A stretch of DNA of 42,685 nucleotides, taken from Microbacterium sp. (GTDB lineage: Bacteria > Actinomycetota > Actinomycetes > Actinomycetales > Microbacteriaceae). Shown here in pieces: positions 8,216-15,233 of the stretch (position 1 is its first letter; each line of letters begins with the position of its first letter). The notes under the pieces were generated by a model. It searched no databases and was not told the origin of the DNA. It saw only the letters and a list, made by a program, of their open reading frames with translations. Location: NCBI RefSeq assembly GCF_029263575.1, contig NZ_JAJUFV010000007.1, positions 1-42,685 of the forward strand, written 5' to 3'. Position numbers and translations under genes: made by a program.

Positions 8216-9091
8216 TCAGGATGCCGCCCATCCGTAAAACAGCCACCCCTTCTCGCCGGTCGCCTTCGACGGCGAGAGTACCTGCTGGATCCTCCCGGTC
8301 AAGGTGGCCTTGACCGTCTTTCCCGCGGCCGCGTCGACCTCATGCGTGACCAGCGGGGAGCCATCCTCGCGGCGCGTCATCGCGATGATCTGCCACGACT
8401 CCGACGTGTGGGAACCGTTGAGGACATGCTGGGAGCTGAGGTCCTGCGGGAGGGCGGCGCGGGCCGCGGCCTGTGTCGGGTACCCCGACTCCCACGCGGG
8501 CATCTGGCTGCGGGTGTTGGTGGGGAGGATGAAGTATCGGGTGACGGTCTTTCCCGTCGTCGCTCGGGTCGTCACGCGCGGCTTCTGCACGATCCGAGCC
8601 GACGAGAACTGCACCTGATAGCTCGCGGGCGTTTCCGGGAGCGGAATCGTCTTCGACTTCCCGGTCCAGTCGCGTGCCTGCACGGCACCGGCAGTTCGTG
8701 CCGTCTTGCGGAGCGCCTTCGTGAGCAGGGCGCTGAGTGCGTCGCCGTGACCGGGCGTGGAGAGCAGTTCTGAGGGGACCGTCATCGTGGCGTCCAGCTT
8801 GCCGAGCTCTTCCGTGCGTGCGTTCTCGACGCGGAGGATCGGGATCGCCTCGCACACGTCCCACTTGTTCAGGTGATCGAGGCGCCCCGAGATGCTCTCC
8901 CAACTGATCTGGTCCTCGCGGATCGGGCCGTTCGCGGCGAGCGGGGACAGGCGCACACCTTCCGTGGTGGAGATGGTGCCGTTGTACGGGTCGGCGCCGA
9001 ACTCGTACCGGGCCTGCTCGACGGCCTCCCGGTATGCGGTGTCCATGTCGGCGTTCGTGTAGATCGTCGCTTCGAAGTTGTGGCTGCCCAT
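8216..9091 (-). CDS. Conserved hypothetical protein with DPYNGTISTT motif
   Basis: 291 residues from the ATG at 9089-9091 (minus), with AGGAGGAT eight bases upstream; the longer frame to 9319 runs into the divergent promoter. The N-terminus reads MGSHNFEATIYTNADMDTAY, then ARYEFGADPYNGTISTTEGV. I associate this kind of 'YG.DPYNGTI.TT' signature with hypothetical proteins of phages and plasmids that have no assigned function. The C-terminal half is beta-rich and basic (GKTVKATLTGRIQQV). It is transcribed away from the GFNPNQ gene at 9219. A CCCGCGCATGA box faces it at 9156-9166. Confidence 0.75.
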   Translation of the reverse strand: MGSHNFEATIYTNADMDTAYREAVEQARYEFGADPYNGTISTTEGVRLSPLAANGPIREDQISWESISGRLDHLNKWDVCEAIPILRVENARTEELGKLDATMTVPSELLSTPGHGDALSALLTKALRKTARTAGAVQARDWTGKSKTIPLPETPASYQVQFSSARIVQKPRVTTRATTGKTVTRYFILPTNTRSQMPAWESGYPTQAAARAALPQDLSSQHVLNGSHTSESWQIIAMTRREDGSPLVTHEVDAAAGKTVKATLTGRIQQVLSPSKATGEKGWLFYGWAAS

Positions 9092-9155
9092 CGGATCCTC
9101 CTGTCCTCGTCGGCCGTGACTGTTGTCGCGGCCGGTCCCGTGGTGTCTGCCTGTC

Positions 9156-9166
9156 TCATGCGCGGG
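9156..9166 (-). promoter_or_regulatory. CCCGCGCATGA box before 8216-9091
   Basis: Reverse complement of TCATGCGCGGG. It points into the minus-strand gene that starts at 9091, 64 bases away. The box lies back to back with the plus-strand promoter at 9187-9218, an arrangement repeated at 11945/11971 and 34720/34738. Confidence 0.5.
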
Positions 9167-9186
9167 CAGGGTCGGGGGAGTGTGCT

Positions 9187-9218
9187 GGGAATCGTGGACG
9201 GGTCCGCATGATGCAGAC
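9187..9218 (+). promoter_or_regulatory. Leaderless-type promoter, copy b
   Basis: GGGAAT (9187-9192), 14 bases, CATGAT (9207-9212), GCAGAC, then ATG at 9219. It sets the start of the first GFNPNQ/LRV gene. Confidence 0.6.
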
Positions 9219-10493
9219 ATGGGAAGCCGTAGCGGATTCAACCCGAACCAGTCGCGTGCCGACGACGGGAAGTGGAAGAAGGAACGTGGCCAGCGGCCCG
9301 CCAGCGGCGGGCTGCGCAAGCCCCCTGCCGGCGAAGCTGATGCCGACCAGCAGGTGACGGCGCCGGATCTTCCGCCGTCCGCCTGGCGCGGGGGAGACGC
9401 CCCGACCGGAGACCTGTACTACGGGTACCGGAACAACCGCGACGCGGCGCTCGACGAGGCCGGTCAGGACGGCGCCGGTGCGACGAGCGTGATCCGTGCG
9501 GATCGTGCCGCAGCCGGGATGCTCGAAACGGCCCCGTTGCGCATCGGAGAGGTCATGCGGGAACAGCATCCGGATGCGCAGGCGGTGACGTTCAAGAACG
9601 TCGGCGGGACGCTCAAGGTGACCGGGTTCGCGACCGACACCGCCGCGCCGCGTCCCGAGATCCACCGTCTCGTGGAGGAGGACCGTCCGGCGGCGGAAGA
9701 GATCAACGCGATCACGGAAGGTCTCACCGCGAGCGGCACGAAGCCGTCCAGCTTCGACATGAATGGTCTGCGCGTCGACCCGTCCGGGAACTGGTACCTC
9801 CCGCTCGACGGCACCGTGGGGGACGGGCCGGGGTACGCGCGGTCGTCGCCGGAGGGTGTGCGTATCGAGAACGCGCAGCTCGAGTACGACGCGCAGCGGC
9901 TCGAGAACGCCGCCGACACGATCGACCGTCCGGAGAAGCCCGTCTCGGAGATTACGAGCCAGCGTGAGCTGATGTGGTTCGTGCAGAACGGTACCGACGA
10001 CGAGGTCGAACAGGTGGCGAAGTCGCCGCACGCCCGCGCGGCAGTGCTGCACAACATCGCCATGTACGGGCCGGAAGCGTCCCAGCGTTCCGCGATCGTC
10101 AACTGGCAGGTGTCCGAATCCACGATTCGCGCCGTGTACGACCGGACCCCGAAGGACCGTCGGTCGCTGTACGAGGCGGGGTTGACCAGTTCTGGGAAGG
10201 CCCCTGCCGACATCGCGGAAGCATCTCGGCGTCCCGCGACGTACGCGAAGAAGAAGGCGGCCGAGGAGGCTCGGGCAGGCAAGGCCGAATCGAAGCCGGC
10301 GCCGAAGGTTGAGCCGCGGCGTACGCCACCAGCGCCGGAACCGGCGCACTGGATGGAGTCGTACACGCCGGAACAGCGCGCCTACCTGCGCGAGCACATG
10401 CCGATCAACTTCGACGAGCTCGGATCGTCCGGGAAGGACCGGTGGGAAGAGGGCATCCTGAGTGGCTTCGACAAGCAACGCGGTGGCCGCTGA
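9219..10493 (+). CDS. GFNPNQ-tagged LRV-like repeat protein, paralogue 1
   Basis: 424 residues from the ATG at 9219. I place the start here, not at the upstream end of the frame (9123), because the ATG sits six bases after CATGAT and because the protein then begins like its paralogue at 12003. The shared tag is GFNPNQSRADDGKWKKERG at residues about 6-24. A middle domain contains HPDAQAVTFKNVGGTLKVTG. The region from about residue 245 (ITSQRELMWFVQNGTDDEVE, VAKSPHARAAVLHNIA, NWQVSESTIRAVYDRT) has the helical rhythm of leucine-rich repeat variant (LRV) units. A Lys/Ala/Pro-rich linker and a small helical C-terminal domain (YTPEQRAYLREHMP) follow. LRV units usually bind other macromolecules. Role unknown. 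Confidence 0.75.
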   Translation: MGSRSGFNPNQSRADDGKWKKERGQRPASGGLRKPPAGEADADQQVTAPDLPPSAWRGGDAPTGDLYYGYRNNRDAALDEAGQDGAGATSVIRADRAAAGMLETAPLRIGEVMREQHPDAQAVTFKNVGGTLKVTGFATDTAAPRPEIHRLVEEDRPAAEEINAITEGLTASGTKPSSFDMNGLRVDPSGNWYLPLDGTVGDGPGYARSSPEGVRIENAQLEYDAQRLENAADTIDRPEKPVSEITSQRELMWFVQNGTDDEVEQVAKSPHARAAVLHNIAMYGPEASQRSAIVNWQVSESTIRAVYDRTPKDRRSLYEAGLTSSGKAPADIAEASRRPATYAKKKAAEEARAGKAESKPAPKVEPRRTPPAPEPAHWMESYTPEQRAYLREHMPINFDELGSSGKDRWEEGILSGFDKQRGGR

Positions 10494-11043
10494 CCGACGA
10501 CAGGACGCCGACCGGGCGTCGGTGCCGCGCGTCATCGTCCGCCCGGCCGCGGCCGCCCTTGTGGTGATGATCGTCGCGGCCGCGACGGTCGCCTACGGCG
10601 TGCACGTCGCGGCAGGACGGCTCGGCGCGGTGGACGGAGACGACCATGCTGTCTTGTTCATCGCCGTGTTCGCGGTCGGGGTGGTCGTGCTCATGCTGTG
10701 CCACGAACTCGGCCACGTGGTCGCGTACTACGCGCTCGGCCTCGGGTGGGCACAGCTCAAGCTCGGGCTCACGTTCTCGGTACGGCCACGTGACACACCG
10801 AGGACCTGGCAGCAGGCGATCATCGCCCCCGCAGGCCCGATCCTGCATCTGATCGTCTCCGCGGGCCTCGTCGCGGCGACAGCGTCACAGCCGTGGACGG
10901 TGCTGTGGCTCGTCGGCGCCGTCGGAGCCCTCGAAGCAGGAGGCAATCTCCTCCTCCCGATACCGTCCCGCAGCGACGCGGCGAAGATGTACCGCGCCGT
11001 GTGGGGGATCCTCCGCGGCCGCGGCGCGAACACGTGGCAGTAG
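10462..11043 (+). CDS. M50/site-2-protease-like membrane metalloprotease
   Basis: 193 residues from the GTG at 10462, overlapping the previous gene by 32 bases; a GTG at 10483 is an alternative start. Membrane segments lie at about 28-50, 62-92, 118-140 and 143-165. Zinc motif HELGH (H81, E82, H85) sits inside the second segment. APAGPILHL (about 122-130) resembles the GPxxN signature, and NLLLPIPSRSD (about 162-172) resembles the N-x-x-P-x-x-x-x-D signature that supplies the third metal ligand in site-2 proteases. So the active-site set is essentially complete. Such enzymes cut substrates within the membrane, often anti-sigma factors or membrane toxins. No substrate gene is obvious. Overlap with the LRV gene suggests joint function. 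Confidence 0.75.
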   Translation: MASTSNAVAADRRQDADRASVPRVIVRPAAAALVVMIVAAATVAYGVHVAAGRLGAVDGDDHAVLFIAVFAVGVVVLMLCHELGHVVAYYALGLGWAQLKLGLTFSVRPRDTPRTWQQAIIAPAGPILHLIVSAGLVAATASQPWTVLWLVGAVGALEAGGNLLLPIPSRSDAAKMYRAVWGILRGRGANTWQ

Positions 11044-11049
11044 TCGCCA

Positions 11050-11397
11050 TCATGCCGGGCGGTGCCTGTCGGGAGGTGGGGCTGGTGCGGGCCAGCGCGC
11101 CACCTGGGGGAGGCCCTCGGATTCGCGCTGATCGCAGAGCGCCTCGAATCGAGCGACGCGAGCGCGATGCCAGGAGGGCGCCTCGTGTTCGGACGGGCGC
11201 ATGCAGCGCGAGCGGGTGGATCCGCACGTGGGGCAGGGCGCTTCGGACGCGCACGGTTCGACGGTGAAGTGCCGAATGCGGCAGGTGTCGCACCAGGCGG
11301 TGACCAGGGGCCTGCCGAGCGTGTCGATCATGTGCGGTTTCGCGGCCTCATACTCGGCGAGCGTGCGCGGCGCCGGCATCGGCTGGGTGATCGTCAT
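11050..11397 (-). CDS. Small zinc-ribbon-like protein
   Basis: 115 residues from the ATG at 11395-11397 (minus), with AGGAGA upstream; the longer frame to 11550 lies within the preceding gene. It begins MTITQPMPAPRTLAEYEAAK. It has paired cysteines WCDTCRIRHF and CPTCGSTRSRC, the classic CxxC...CxxC of a zinc ribbon, followed by a helical tail. It overlaps the end of the gene at 11348-11905 by about 50 bases, so the two form one minus-strand unit. Possibly nucleic-acid binding; function not known. Confidence 0.65.
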   Translation of the reverse strand: MTITQPMPAPRTLAEYEAAKPHMIDTLGRPLVTAWCDTCRIRHFTVEPCASEAPCPTCGSTRSRCMRPSEHEAPSWHRARVARFEALCDQRESEGLPQVARWPAPAPPPDRHRPA

Positions 11398-11905
11398 GCG
11401 AATCGGATCTCCTATCGGGGGAGGAGGCGCCCGGGTCGTAGCTGCGCGGGGTGAGCTGGTGGGCGCGATCGAGAACCGCTTCGCGCATCCGCACCTCCTG
11501 GGTGGCGTGCTCGTACTCCCAGTCGGCCAGGCGCAGTTCGAAGCTGCCATCGGGCAGCGTGACGAGGAAACGGTCGGCCTCGTGGTTAGGGATCTCGAGT
11601 GCCGGGAGGTCGTCCAGGTCGAACGTGTCCGGCAGGTCGGTCAGATCGGCGTCGTTGTCGTCGAGCAGCGCCCGGAGGGTGACGTGGCCGGGGGTGCCGT
11701 CGAGATGGTTGAAGTCTCCGGCGTCGAACCGGGCGGTCGCGGCCGCGGGCGTGCGATACCGAGCGACGGCGACGAACGCGATGATGCGTGCTCGGAAGTA
11801 CTCGTCCTCGGCGCGTGCGTAGGCGTGTACCCGCCAGCCGGTGTCCGCGGCCTGCGTGTAGAACGCGGCGTCGAGAGCGGCCTGCGTGGGCGTGGTGTCC
11901 GACAT
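11348..11905 (-). CDS. Hypothetical acidic protein
   Basis: 185 residues, ATG at 11903-11905 (minus), behind GGAGAG. It begins MSDTTPTQAALDAAFYTQAA and has a strongly acidic middle (DDNDADLTDLPDTFDLDDLP). Its end overlaps the following zinc-ribbon gene. It is not membrane-bound and I do not recognise it. It is transcribed away from the second GFNPNQ gene, in the same arrangement as the 8216-9091 gene and its divergent partner, although the two minus-strand products do not look alike. Confidence 0.7.
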   Translation of the reverse strand: MSDTTPTQAALDAAFYTQAADTGWRVHAYARAEDEYFRARIIAFVAVARYRTPAAATARFDAGDFNHLDGTPGHVTLRALLDDNDADLTDLPDTFDLDDLPALEIPNHEADRFLVTLPDGSFELRLADWEYEHATQEVRMREAVLDRAHQLTPRSYDPGASSPDRRSDSHDDHPADAGAAHARRV

Positions 11906-11944
11906 GTTCTCTCCGATCCGTCAGAGGCGGTGTGCCTTGTCGCC

Positions 11945-11955
11945 TCATGCGCGGG
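11945..11955 (-). promoter_or_regulatory. CCCGCGCATGA box before 11348-11905
   Basis: TCATGCGCGGG on the plus strand, pointing into the minus-strand gene that starts at 11905. It lies back to back with the promoter at 11971-12002. Confidence 0.5.
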
Positions 11956-11970
11956 TGCGTGAACTGTGCC

Positions 11971-12002
11971 GGGAATAACAGGTGGGTTCGCATGATCCAG
12001 GT
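11971..12002 (+). promoter_or_regulatory. Leaderless-type promoter, copy c
   Basis: GGGAAT (11971-11976), 14 bases, CATGAT (11991-11996), CCAGGT, then ATG at 12003. The spacing is identical to copies a, b and d. Confidence 0.6.
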
Positions 12003-13277
12003 ATGAGCACTCGTCCGAACGGGTTCAACCCGAACCAGACCCGCGCCACCGACGGCAAGTGGGTGAAGGAACACGGCACCAAGCCGCAGACGGGCGGTCT
12101 GGTGAAGCCGCCGTCGCCGTCCGAGATGGATCCGGCGTTCGCACGGTTCCAGCAGACCCGCGACGAGCTGCAGGAACAGTACGCGGCAGGTGAGATCACG
12201 CGCGCCGAGTTCGATGCGGGATGGGAGCGGGTGAAGGACGCCGCCCCGCCGGCGATGACGTCCCTCGCCCGCCGTATCCATCCCGACGCCGAGCAGGTGC
12301 GCTTCGAGATGACTCACGCCGACGGCGACCGGTGGCTGATGCCGACCGAGGTGATCACCGACAGCGGCGAGATCATCCCCATCGGGGACGACTCGGATCT
12401 CGAGGAGACCGCGTTCAGCGTCACCGGAGGCGGATACGACGGCTCCACCCTCTACGGGATGCGCCGCGACGAACCGGGCAGCGACTCGTACACGTTCTGG
12501 GTGGACGCCGGGAACCAGCAGGAGCGAGTGCGTGAACTCGAAGCCGAGCACCTCGAGGCGGTCACCGACCAGGACACGTACGAGCAGCAGATCCGCCCGC
12601 TGGCTGAGGATCACGCCGCCAGGGAACGTCTTGCCCGCACCAGCGACGATCCGCGGGTGCTCGACTATCTCGCCCACGACCATGTCTCGGGCGTGCACGA
12701 TGCCGCCTTGATGAACCGGAACGTGTCGGCCGGCACGCTGCACTCCGTCGTCACCGGATCCCGGCACCGTACGCACGATCCGAGCGCCGTGAACGTGGCC
12801 CTGTTCCACGACAATGTCTCGCCTGCGACGCTGCGGCACGCCTACGACAACCGGTACGGCGACACGTGGGACAGCCACAACGCGCAACTGGCCGTACAGT
12901 CCCGGAACTGTCCCCGGGACGTGCTGGTGCGGGCATGGGCCGACGGAGGCGACCAGTACGCCGTCGCCCACGAGAACTTCCCGCCTGAGCAGCTCGCGAA
13001 GGCCGTGCAGAATCCGACGCCGCGGGTCGCTCAGAACCCGAACCTCACGCCCCACCTGCTGCAGTCCATCGTCGACCGGACCACGTCCCAGGACAGCAAC
13101 GACGACATGGTGCGTGAGTCGATCCTGTCGGGCGTCGCCCGGCACCGTGCCACGTCCCGCGAGACGCTCACCCAGCTCGCTGAGGATCGCGACGAATGGG
13201 TGCGCAAGTCCGCCCATGACCGACTGCGCACCCTCGATACAGCGTGGGAGATGGACCTCCTCGGAGGCACCCGATGA
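12003..13277 (+). CDS. GFNPNQ-tagged LRV-like repeat protein, paralogue 2
   Basis: 424 residues from the ATG at 12003, the same length as paralogue 1. The N-terminal tag is GFNPNQTRATDGKWVKEHG, and a following segment TGGLVKPP matches GGLRKPP in paralogue 1. The middle domain contains IHPDAEQVRFEMTHADGDRW. About residues 205-415 hold some seven LRV-like units. Examples are HDHVSGVHDAALMNRN, FHDNVSPATLRHAYDN, HENFPPEQLAKAVQNP, NPNLTPHLLQSIVD and HRATSRETLTQLAEDRDEWV. LRV arrays usually make curved, binding surfaces. The gene couples to the next by ATGA overlap at 13274. A protein- or nucleic-acid-binding role is inferred; no enzyme motif is seen. Confidence 0.8.
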   Translation: MSTRPNGFNPNQTRATDGKWVKEHGTKPQTGGLVKPPSPSEMDPAFARFQQTRDELQEQYAAGEITRAEFDAGWERVKDAAPPAMTSLARRIHPDAEQVRFEMTHADGDRWLMPTEVITDSGEIIPIGDDSDLEETAFSVTGGGYDGSTLYGMRRDEPGSDSYTFWVDAGNQQERVRELEAEHLEAVTDQDTYEQQIRPLAEDHAARERLARTSDDPRVLDYLAHDHVSGVHDAALMNRNVSAGTLHSVVTGSRHRTHDPSAVNVALFHDNVSPATLRHAYDNRYGDTWDSHNAQLAVQSRNCPRDVLVRAWADGGDQYAVAHENFPPEQLAKAVQNPTPRVAQNPNLTPHLLQSIVDRTTSQDSNDDMVRESILSGVARHRATSRETLTQLAEDRDEWVRKSAHDRLRTLDTAWEMDLLGGTR

Positions 13278-13540
13278 GCGTCCGCACCGTCGACGAGACG
13301 TGCCTCACCAGGCTCGACTTCACACCGGCCTGCACAGAACCGCACCACACCCGCGTCGATGCCACGGTCGCCGTCGTGTGCCGGGAAGGCTGCTGGACGC
13401 AGCTGTACTGCCAGGTCCACTATGCGCGCTTCCGCAGCGACGTGGACCGGGCGATCGCCCGGCGCGGACACATCGGCTGCCGCACCTGCCAGCACATCAC
13501 CCGCACCATCGACGAGCTCGCCACCGTCACACCCATCTGA
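13274..13540 (+). CDS. Small Cys/His-rich protein
   Basis: 88 residues from the ATG at 13274, overlapping the LRV gene stop (ATGA). It contains ETCLTRLDFTPACTEPHH, VCREGCWTQLYCQVHYARF and GHIGCRTCQHI. The ordered pairs of Cys and His suggest a zinc-binding fold comparable to the 7910-8155 product. It is likely coexpressed with the LRV protein and may be its partner. No family assigned. Confidence 0.65.
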   Translation: MSVRTVDETCLTRLDFTPACTEPHHTRVDATVAVVCREGCWTQLYCQVHYARFRSDVDRAIARRGHIGCRTCQHITRTIDELATVTPI

Positions 13541-13552
13541 CTGGTTCATCCA

Positions 13553-13563
13553 CCCGCGCATGA
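13553..13563 (+). promoter_or_regulatory. CCCGCGCATGA box before 13649
   Basis: Exact CCCGCGCATGA, 85 bases before the start at 13649. It is the first of a series in the small-gene block (also 14029, 14764, 15182, 15742). Confidence 0.5.
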
Positions 13564-13648
13564 CGACAGCGAGTGCGGGGCGCTGCCACCACACACCCCC
13601 TTGGTGCCCCGCACTCACCCCGCCCAGTCCCGCGCGAACGGAGACCCG

Positions 13649-14005
13649 ATGACCAGCCCACACACCCGAGCCGGCGCGCTCACGCTGCCGCTGGAACTGC
13701 TCGACATCACCCCGCAGATCGACCACGCCTGGTCCCGCCGGTATGCGATCCTCGACGGCCGCGGCCAGCGGATCGCCATCCTGATTCACACGCTCGCGCC
13801 CGCTCCCCGCACCGGGAACGAGAGCGGCACCCTCATCCGCGAACCCAGCACAGCAGGCATCGACGCGTGGGGCGCCCTCTGCGACGCGCTCGACTTCCCG
13901 CGCGATGCCCGAGGTCGCAGCCGCGGCCAGTTCACGGAGTACGGCACGGACGGCGCCGCAAAGTTCCGGGACGCGGTGGAGACCCTCGCCGGGTACGGAT
14001 CCTGA
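13649..14005 (+). CDS. Hypothetical protein with C-terminal RSRGQFTEYG
   Basis: 118 residues from the ATG at 13649, preceded by GAACGGAGACCCG. That leader recurs before 14086, 15234 and, on the minus strand, 30661, and it decides the start. The product begins MTSPHTRAGALTLPLELLD. It contains a beta-like stretch (RRYAILDGRGQRIAILIHTL) and ends with DARGRSRGQFTEYGTDG, reminiscent of the GQFA tag at 3872. No function recognised. Confidence 0.65.
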   Translation: MTSPHTRAGALTLPLELLDITPQIDHAWSRRYAILDGRGQRIAILIHTLAPAPRTGNESGTLIREPSTAGIDAWGALCDALDFPRDARGRSRGQFTEYGTDGAAKFRDAVETLAGYGS

Positions 14006-14028
14006 ACGAGGCCGACCGGGGCGATCCA

Positions 14029-14039
14029 CCCGCGCATGT
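14029..14039 (+). promoter_or_regulatory. CCCGCGCATGT box before 14086
   Basis: One mismatch to CCCGCGCATGA, 46 bases before the start at 14086. Confidence 0.45.
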
Positions 14040-14085
14040 CGTGAGGCGTACCGCCCGACCGCGGCGGTGCAGAACGGAGACCCCC

Positions 14086-14385
14086 ATGACCAGTAGCGAA
14101 ACTCTGTCGGCCACGTGGGCGCTTGTGCGCGAACGCGTCGGCCAGGCTGTCGCGATGCACTTCGACGGCTGCCACAAGATCTACCTGTCGATGGACGACG
14201 GGCAGGTCGCCGTATTCGAGGACTGCGGGTACGACACGCACGCTCCCGACTTCGACCGGTTGCGCGCCTGGTACGCCGAATCCTGCGACCTGCGTCTCGT
14301 GACCGCGGTCAGCACCAACGCGGACGGCACTGACGACTTCGAGTCGCTCATCGACCAGTTCGCCGACCCGGACGCCGACTCGTGA
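14086..14385 (+). CDS. Small acidic hypothetical protein
   Basis: 99 residues from the ATG at 14086, behind AGAACGGAGACCCCC. It begins MTSSETLSATWALVRERVG. It includes HFDGCHKIYLSMDDGQVAVFEDCGYD, which looks like a short beta-sheet, and ends strongly acidic (QFADPDADS). The stop is overlapped by the GTG of the next gene (GTGA at 14382). Not recognised. Confidence 0.65.
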   Translation: MTSSETLSATWALVRERVGQAVAMHFDGCHKIYLSMDDGQVAVFEDCGYDTHAPDFDRLRAWYAESCDLRLVTAVSTNADGTDDFESLIDQFADPDADS

Positions 14386-14762
14386 GCGCCGACCGTGCCG
14401 CCGCGATACTGGATCGCGCGTTCCGGCAACATCAGGCGCACGCCACGGCTGAGGCTCACGACCATGCTGTGCATGTTGCGCGCGCGGGCATCGAACGCGC
14501 CGTCAGCGCCCTGCATCGCGCGCCCGATGCCGGCTCACAGCACGGGCGCGCGACGTCCGCATTGCGTCGCCTACTCACCTCGACCGACGCGACCACCATC
14601 GTTCTGTCGGTCAGGGAGACGATGCAGCTCGTGCGGATGCTCGACGACGCGGCCCACGAAGCAGACCGGCTCGCGAAGCAGCGCCGCGGCCAGATGATCC
14701 CCGGAACGCTCAGCGGCCCCGAGATGACCCGCATGATCCGCCACGGCTACTGGCCGCGCTGA
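14382..14762 (+). CDS. Small helical hypothetical protein
   Basis: 126 residues from the GTG at 14382, overlapping the previous stop. It is helical and His/Ala/Arg-rich at the start (AAAILDRAFRQHQAHATAEAHDHAVHVARAG), with a second helical part (SVRETMQLVRMLDDAAHEADRLAKQRRG). It ends RMIRHGYWPR. No motif recognised. It is translationally coupled to the gene at 14086. Confidence 0.65.
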   Translation: MSADRAAAILDRAFRQHQAHATAEAHDHAVHVARAGIERAVSALHRAPDAGSQHGRATSALRRLLTSTDATTIVLSVRETMQLVRMLDDAAHEADRLAKQRRGQMIPGTLSGPEMTRMIRHGYWPR

Positions 14763-14763
14763 C

Positions 14764-14774
14764 GCCGCGCATGA
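14764..14774 (+). promoter_or_regulatory. GCCGCGCATGA box before 14801
   Basis: GCCGCGCATGA lies just after the previous stop and 26 bases before the GTG at 14801. The ATG inside this box is sometimes the apparent start of the next frame, but it belongs to the repeated box. Confidence 0.45.
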
Positions 14775-14800
14775 ACACGGCACAAGCGAAAGGAGCACCT

Positions 14801-15127
14801 GTGGACTTCACCGGAGACAACATCGCCGACGCCAGGCGGCTCGTGAAGCGCAGCGAGGACGCCGCGGCGGGCGATTCGAACGATGCGGAGATCGAAGCCC
14901 TCCAAGAGGCACGCGACGCGCTCGTCCGTCTCGTCGACGCCGCGGCCGGCGCGGCCGAGACGGCCGCGGCGATCACGGTCGGCATCTGGATCAGCGATTG
15001 CGACGGCGTTCCCGTTGTACAGATCGACGTGCCTGACAAGGCGGGCCGGTTCCGCATCAACGTCAACGATGCCGCCGTCTGGGATCAGGACACGGGGACG
15101 CCATTCACGCCGCCCGTTGACGCCTGA
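14801..15127 (+). CDS. Small hypothetical protein with helical N-half and beta C-half
   Basis: 108 residues from the GTG at 14801, chosen over the ATG at 14771. AAAGGAG lies at ideal distance before the GTG, and the ATG falls inside a recurring promoter box. The N-terminal half is a long acidic helix (ARRLVKRSEDAAAGDSNDAE, ALQEARDALVRLVDAAAGA). The C-terminal half is beta-rich (ITVGIWISDCDGVPVVQIDV). Function unknown. Confidence 0.65.
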   Translation: MDFTGDNIADARRLVKRSEDAAAGDSNDAEIEALQEARDALVRLVDAAAGAAETAAAITVGIWISDCDGVPVVQIDVPDKAGRFRINVNDAAVWDQDTGTPFTPPVDA

Positions 15128-15133
15128 ACACCC

Positions 15134-15152
15134 AATACGCCCATTACGCCCT
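15134..15152. repeat. Outlying pair of ATTACGCCC repeats
   Basis: AATACGCCCATTACGCCC carries two adjacent units of the TTGGGCGTAAT family (reverse orientation) that otherwise clusters at 28199-28653, about 13 kb away. It sits immediately before the hairpin at 15146. It could be an extra partition-protein binding site or a regulatory target. Confidence 0.5.
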
Positions 15153-15180
15153 ACCTCCCCGCTCTGGGGAGGTAGGGCGT
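15146..15180 (+). terminator. Perfect 15-bp hairpin between small genes
   Basis: Arms 15146-15160 and 15166-15180 are perfectly complementary around the loop GCTCT. No T-run follows, which is common in high-GC actinobacteria. It ends the unit finishing at 15127 and abuts the promoter box at 15182. Confidence 0.65.
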
Positions 15181-15181
15181 A

Positions 15182-15192
15182 CCCGCGCATAG
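15182..15192 (+). promoter_or_regulatory. CCCGCGCATAG box before 15234
   Basis: CCCGCGCATAG begins directly after the hairpin and lies 41 bases before the start at 15234. Confidence 0.45.
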
Positions 15193-15233
15193 GGACAGTG
15201 ACCACCCAGCCGCCCGCTGAGAACGGAGATGCC

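Noticed and set aside
9123..9218. Upstream extension of the first GFNPNQ protein
   Set aside because: It runs through both divergent promoter motifs. The ATG at 9219 gives the same N-terminus as the paralogue.
9156..10535. A 459-codon minus-strand frame across the first LRV gene
   Set aside because: It would read through the divergent promoter region and shows only low-complexity Arg/Val sequence.
11586..13217. A 543-codon minus-strand frame across the second LRV gene
   Set aside because: No ribosome binding site or motif. The plus strand has the paralogous LRV protein and matching promoter.
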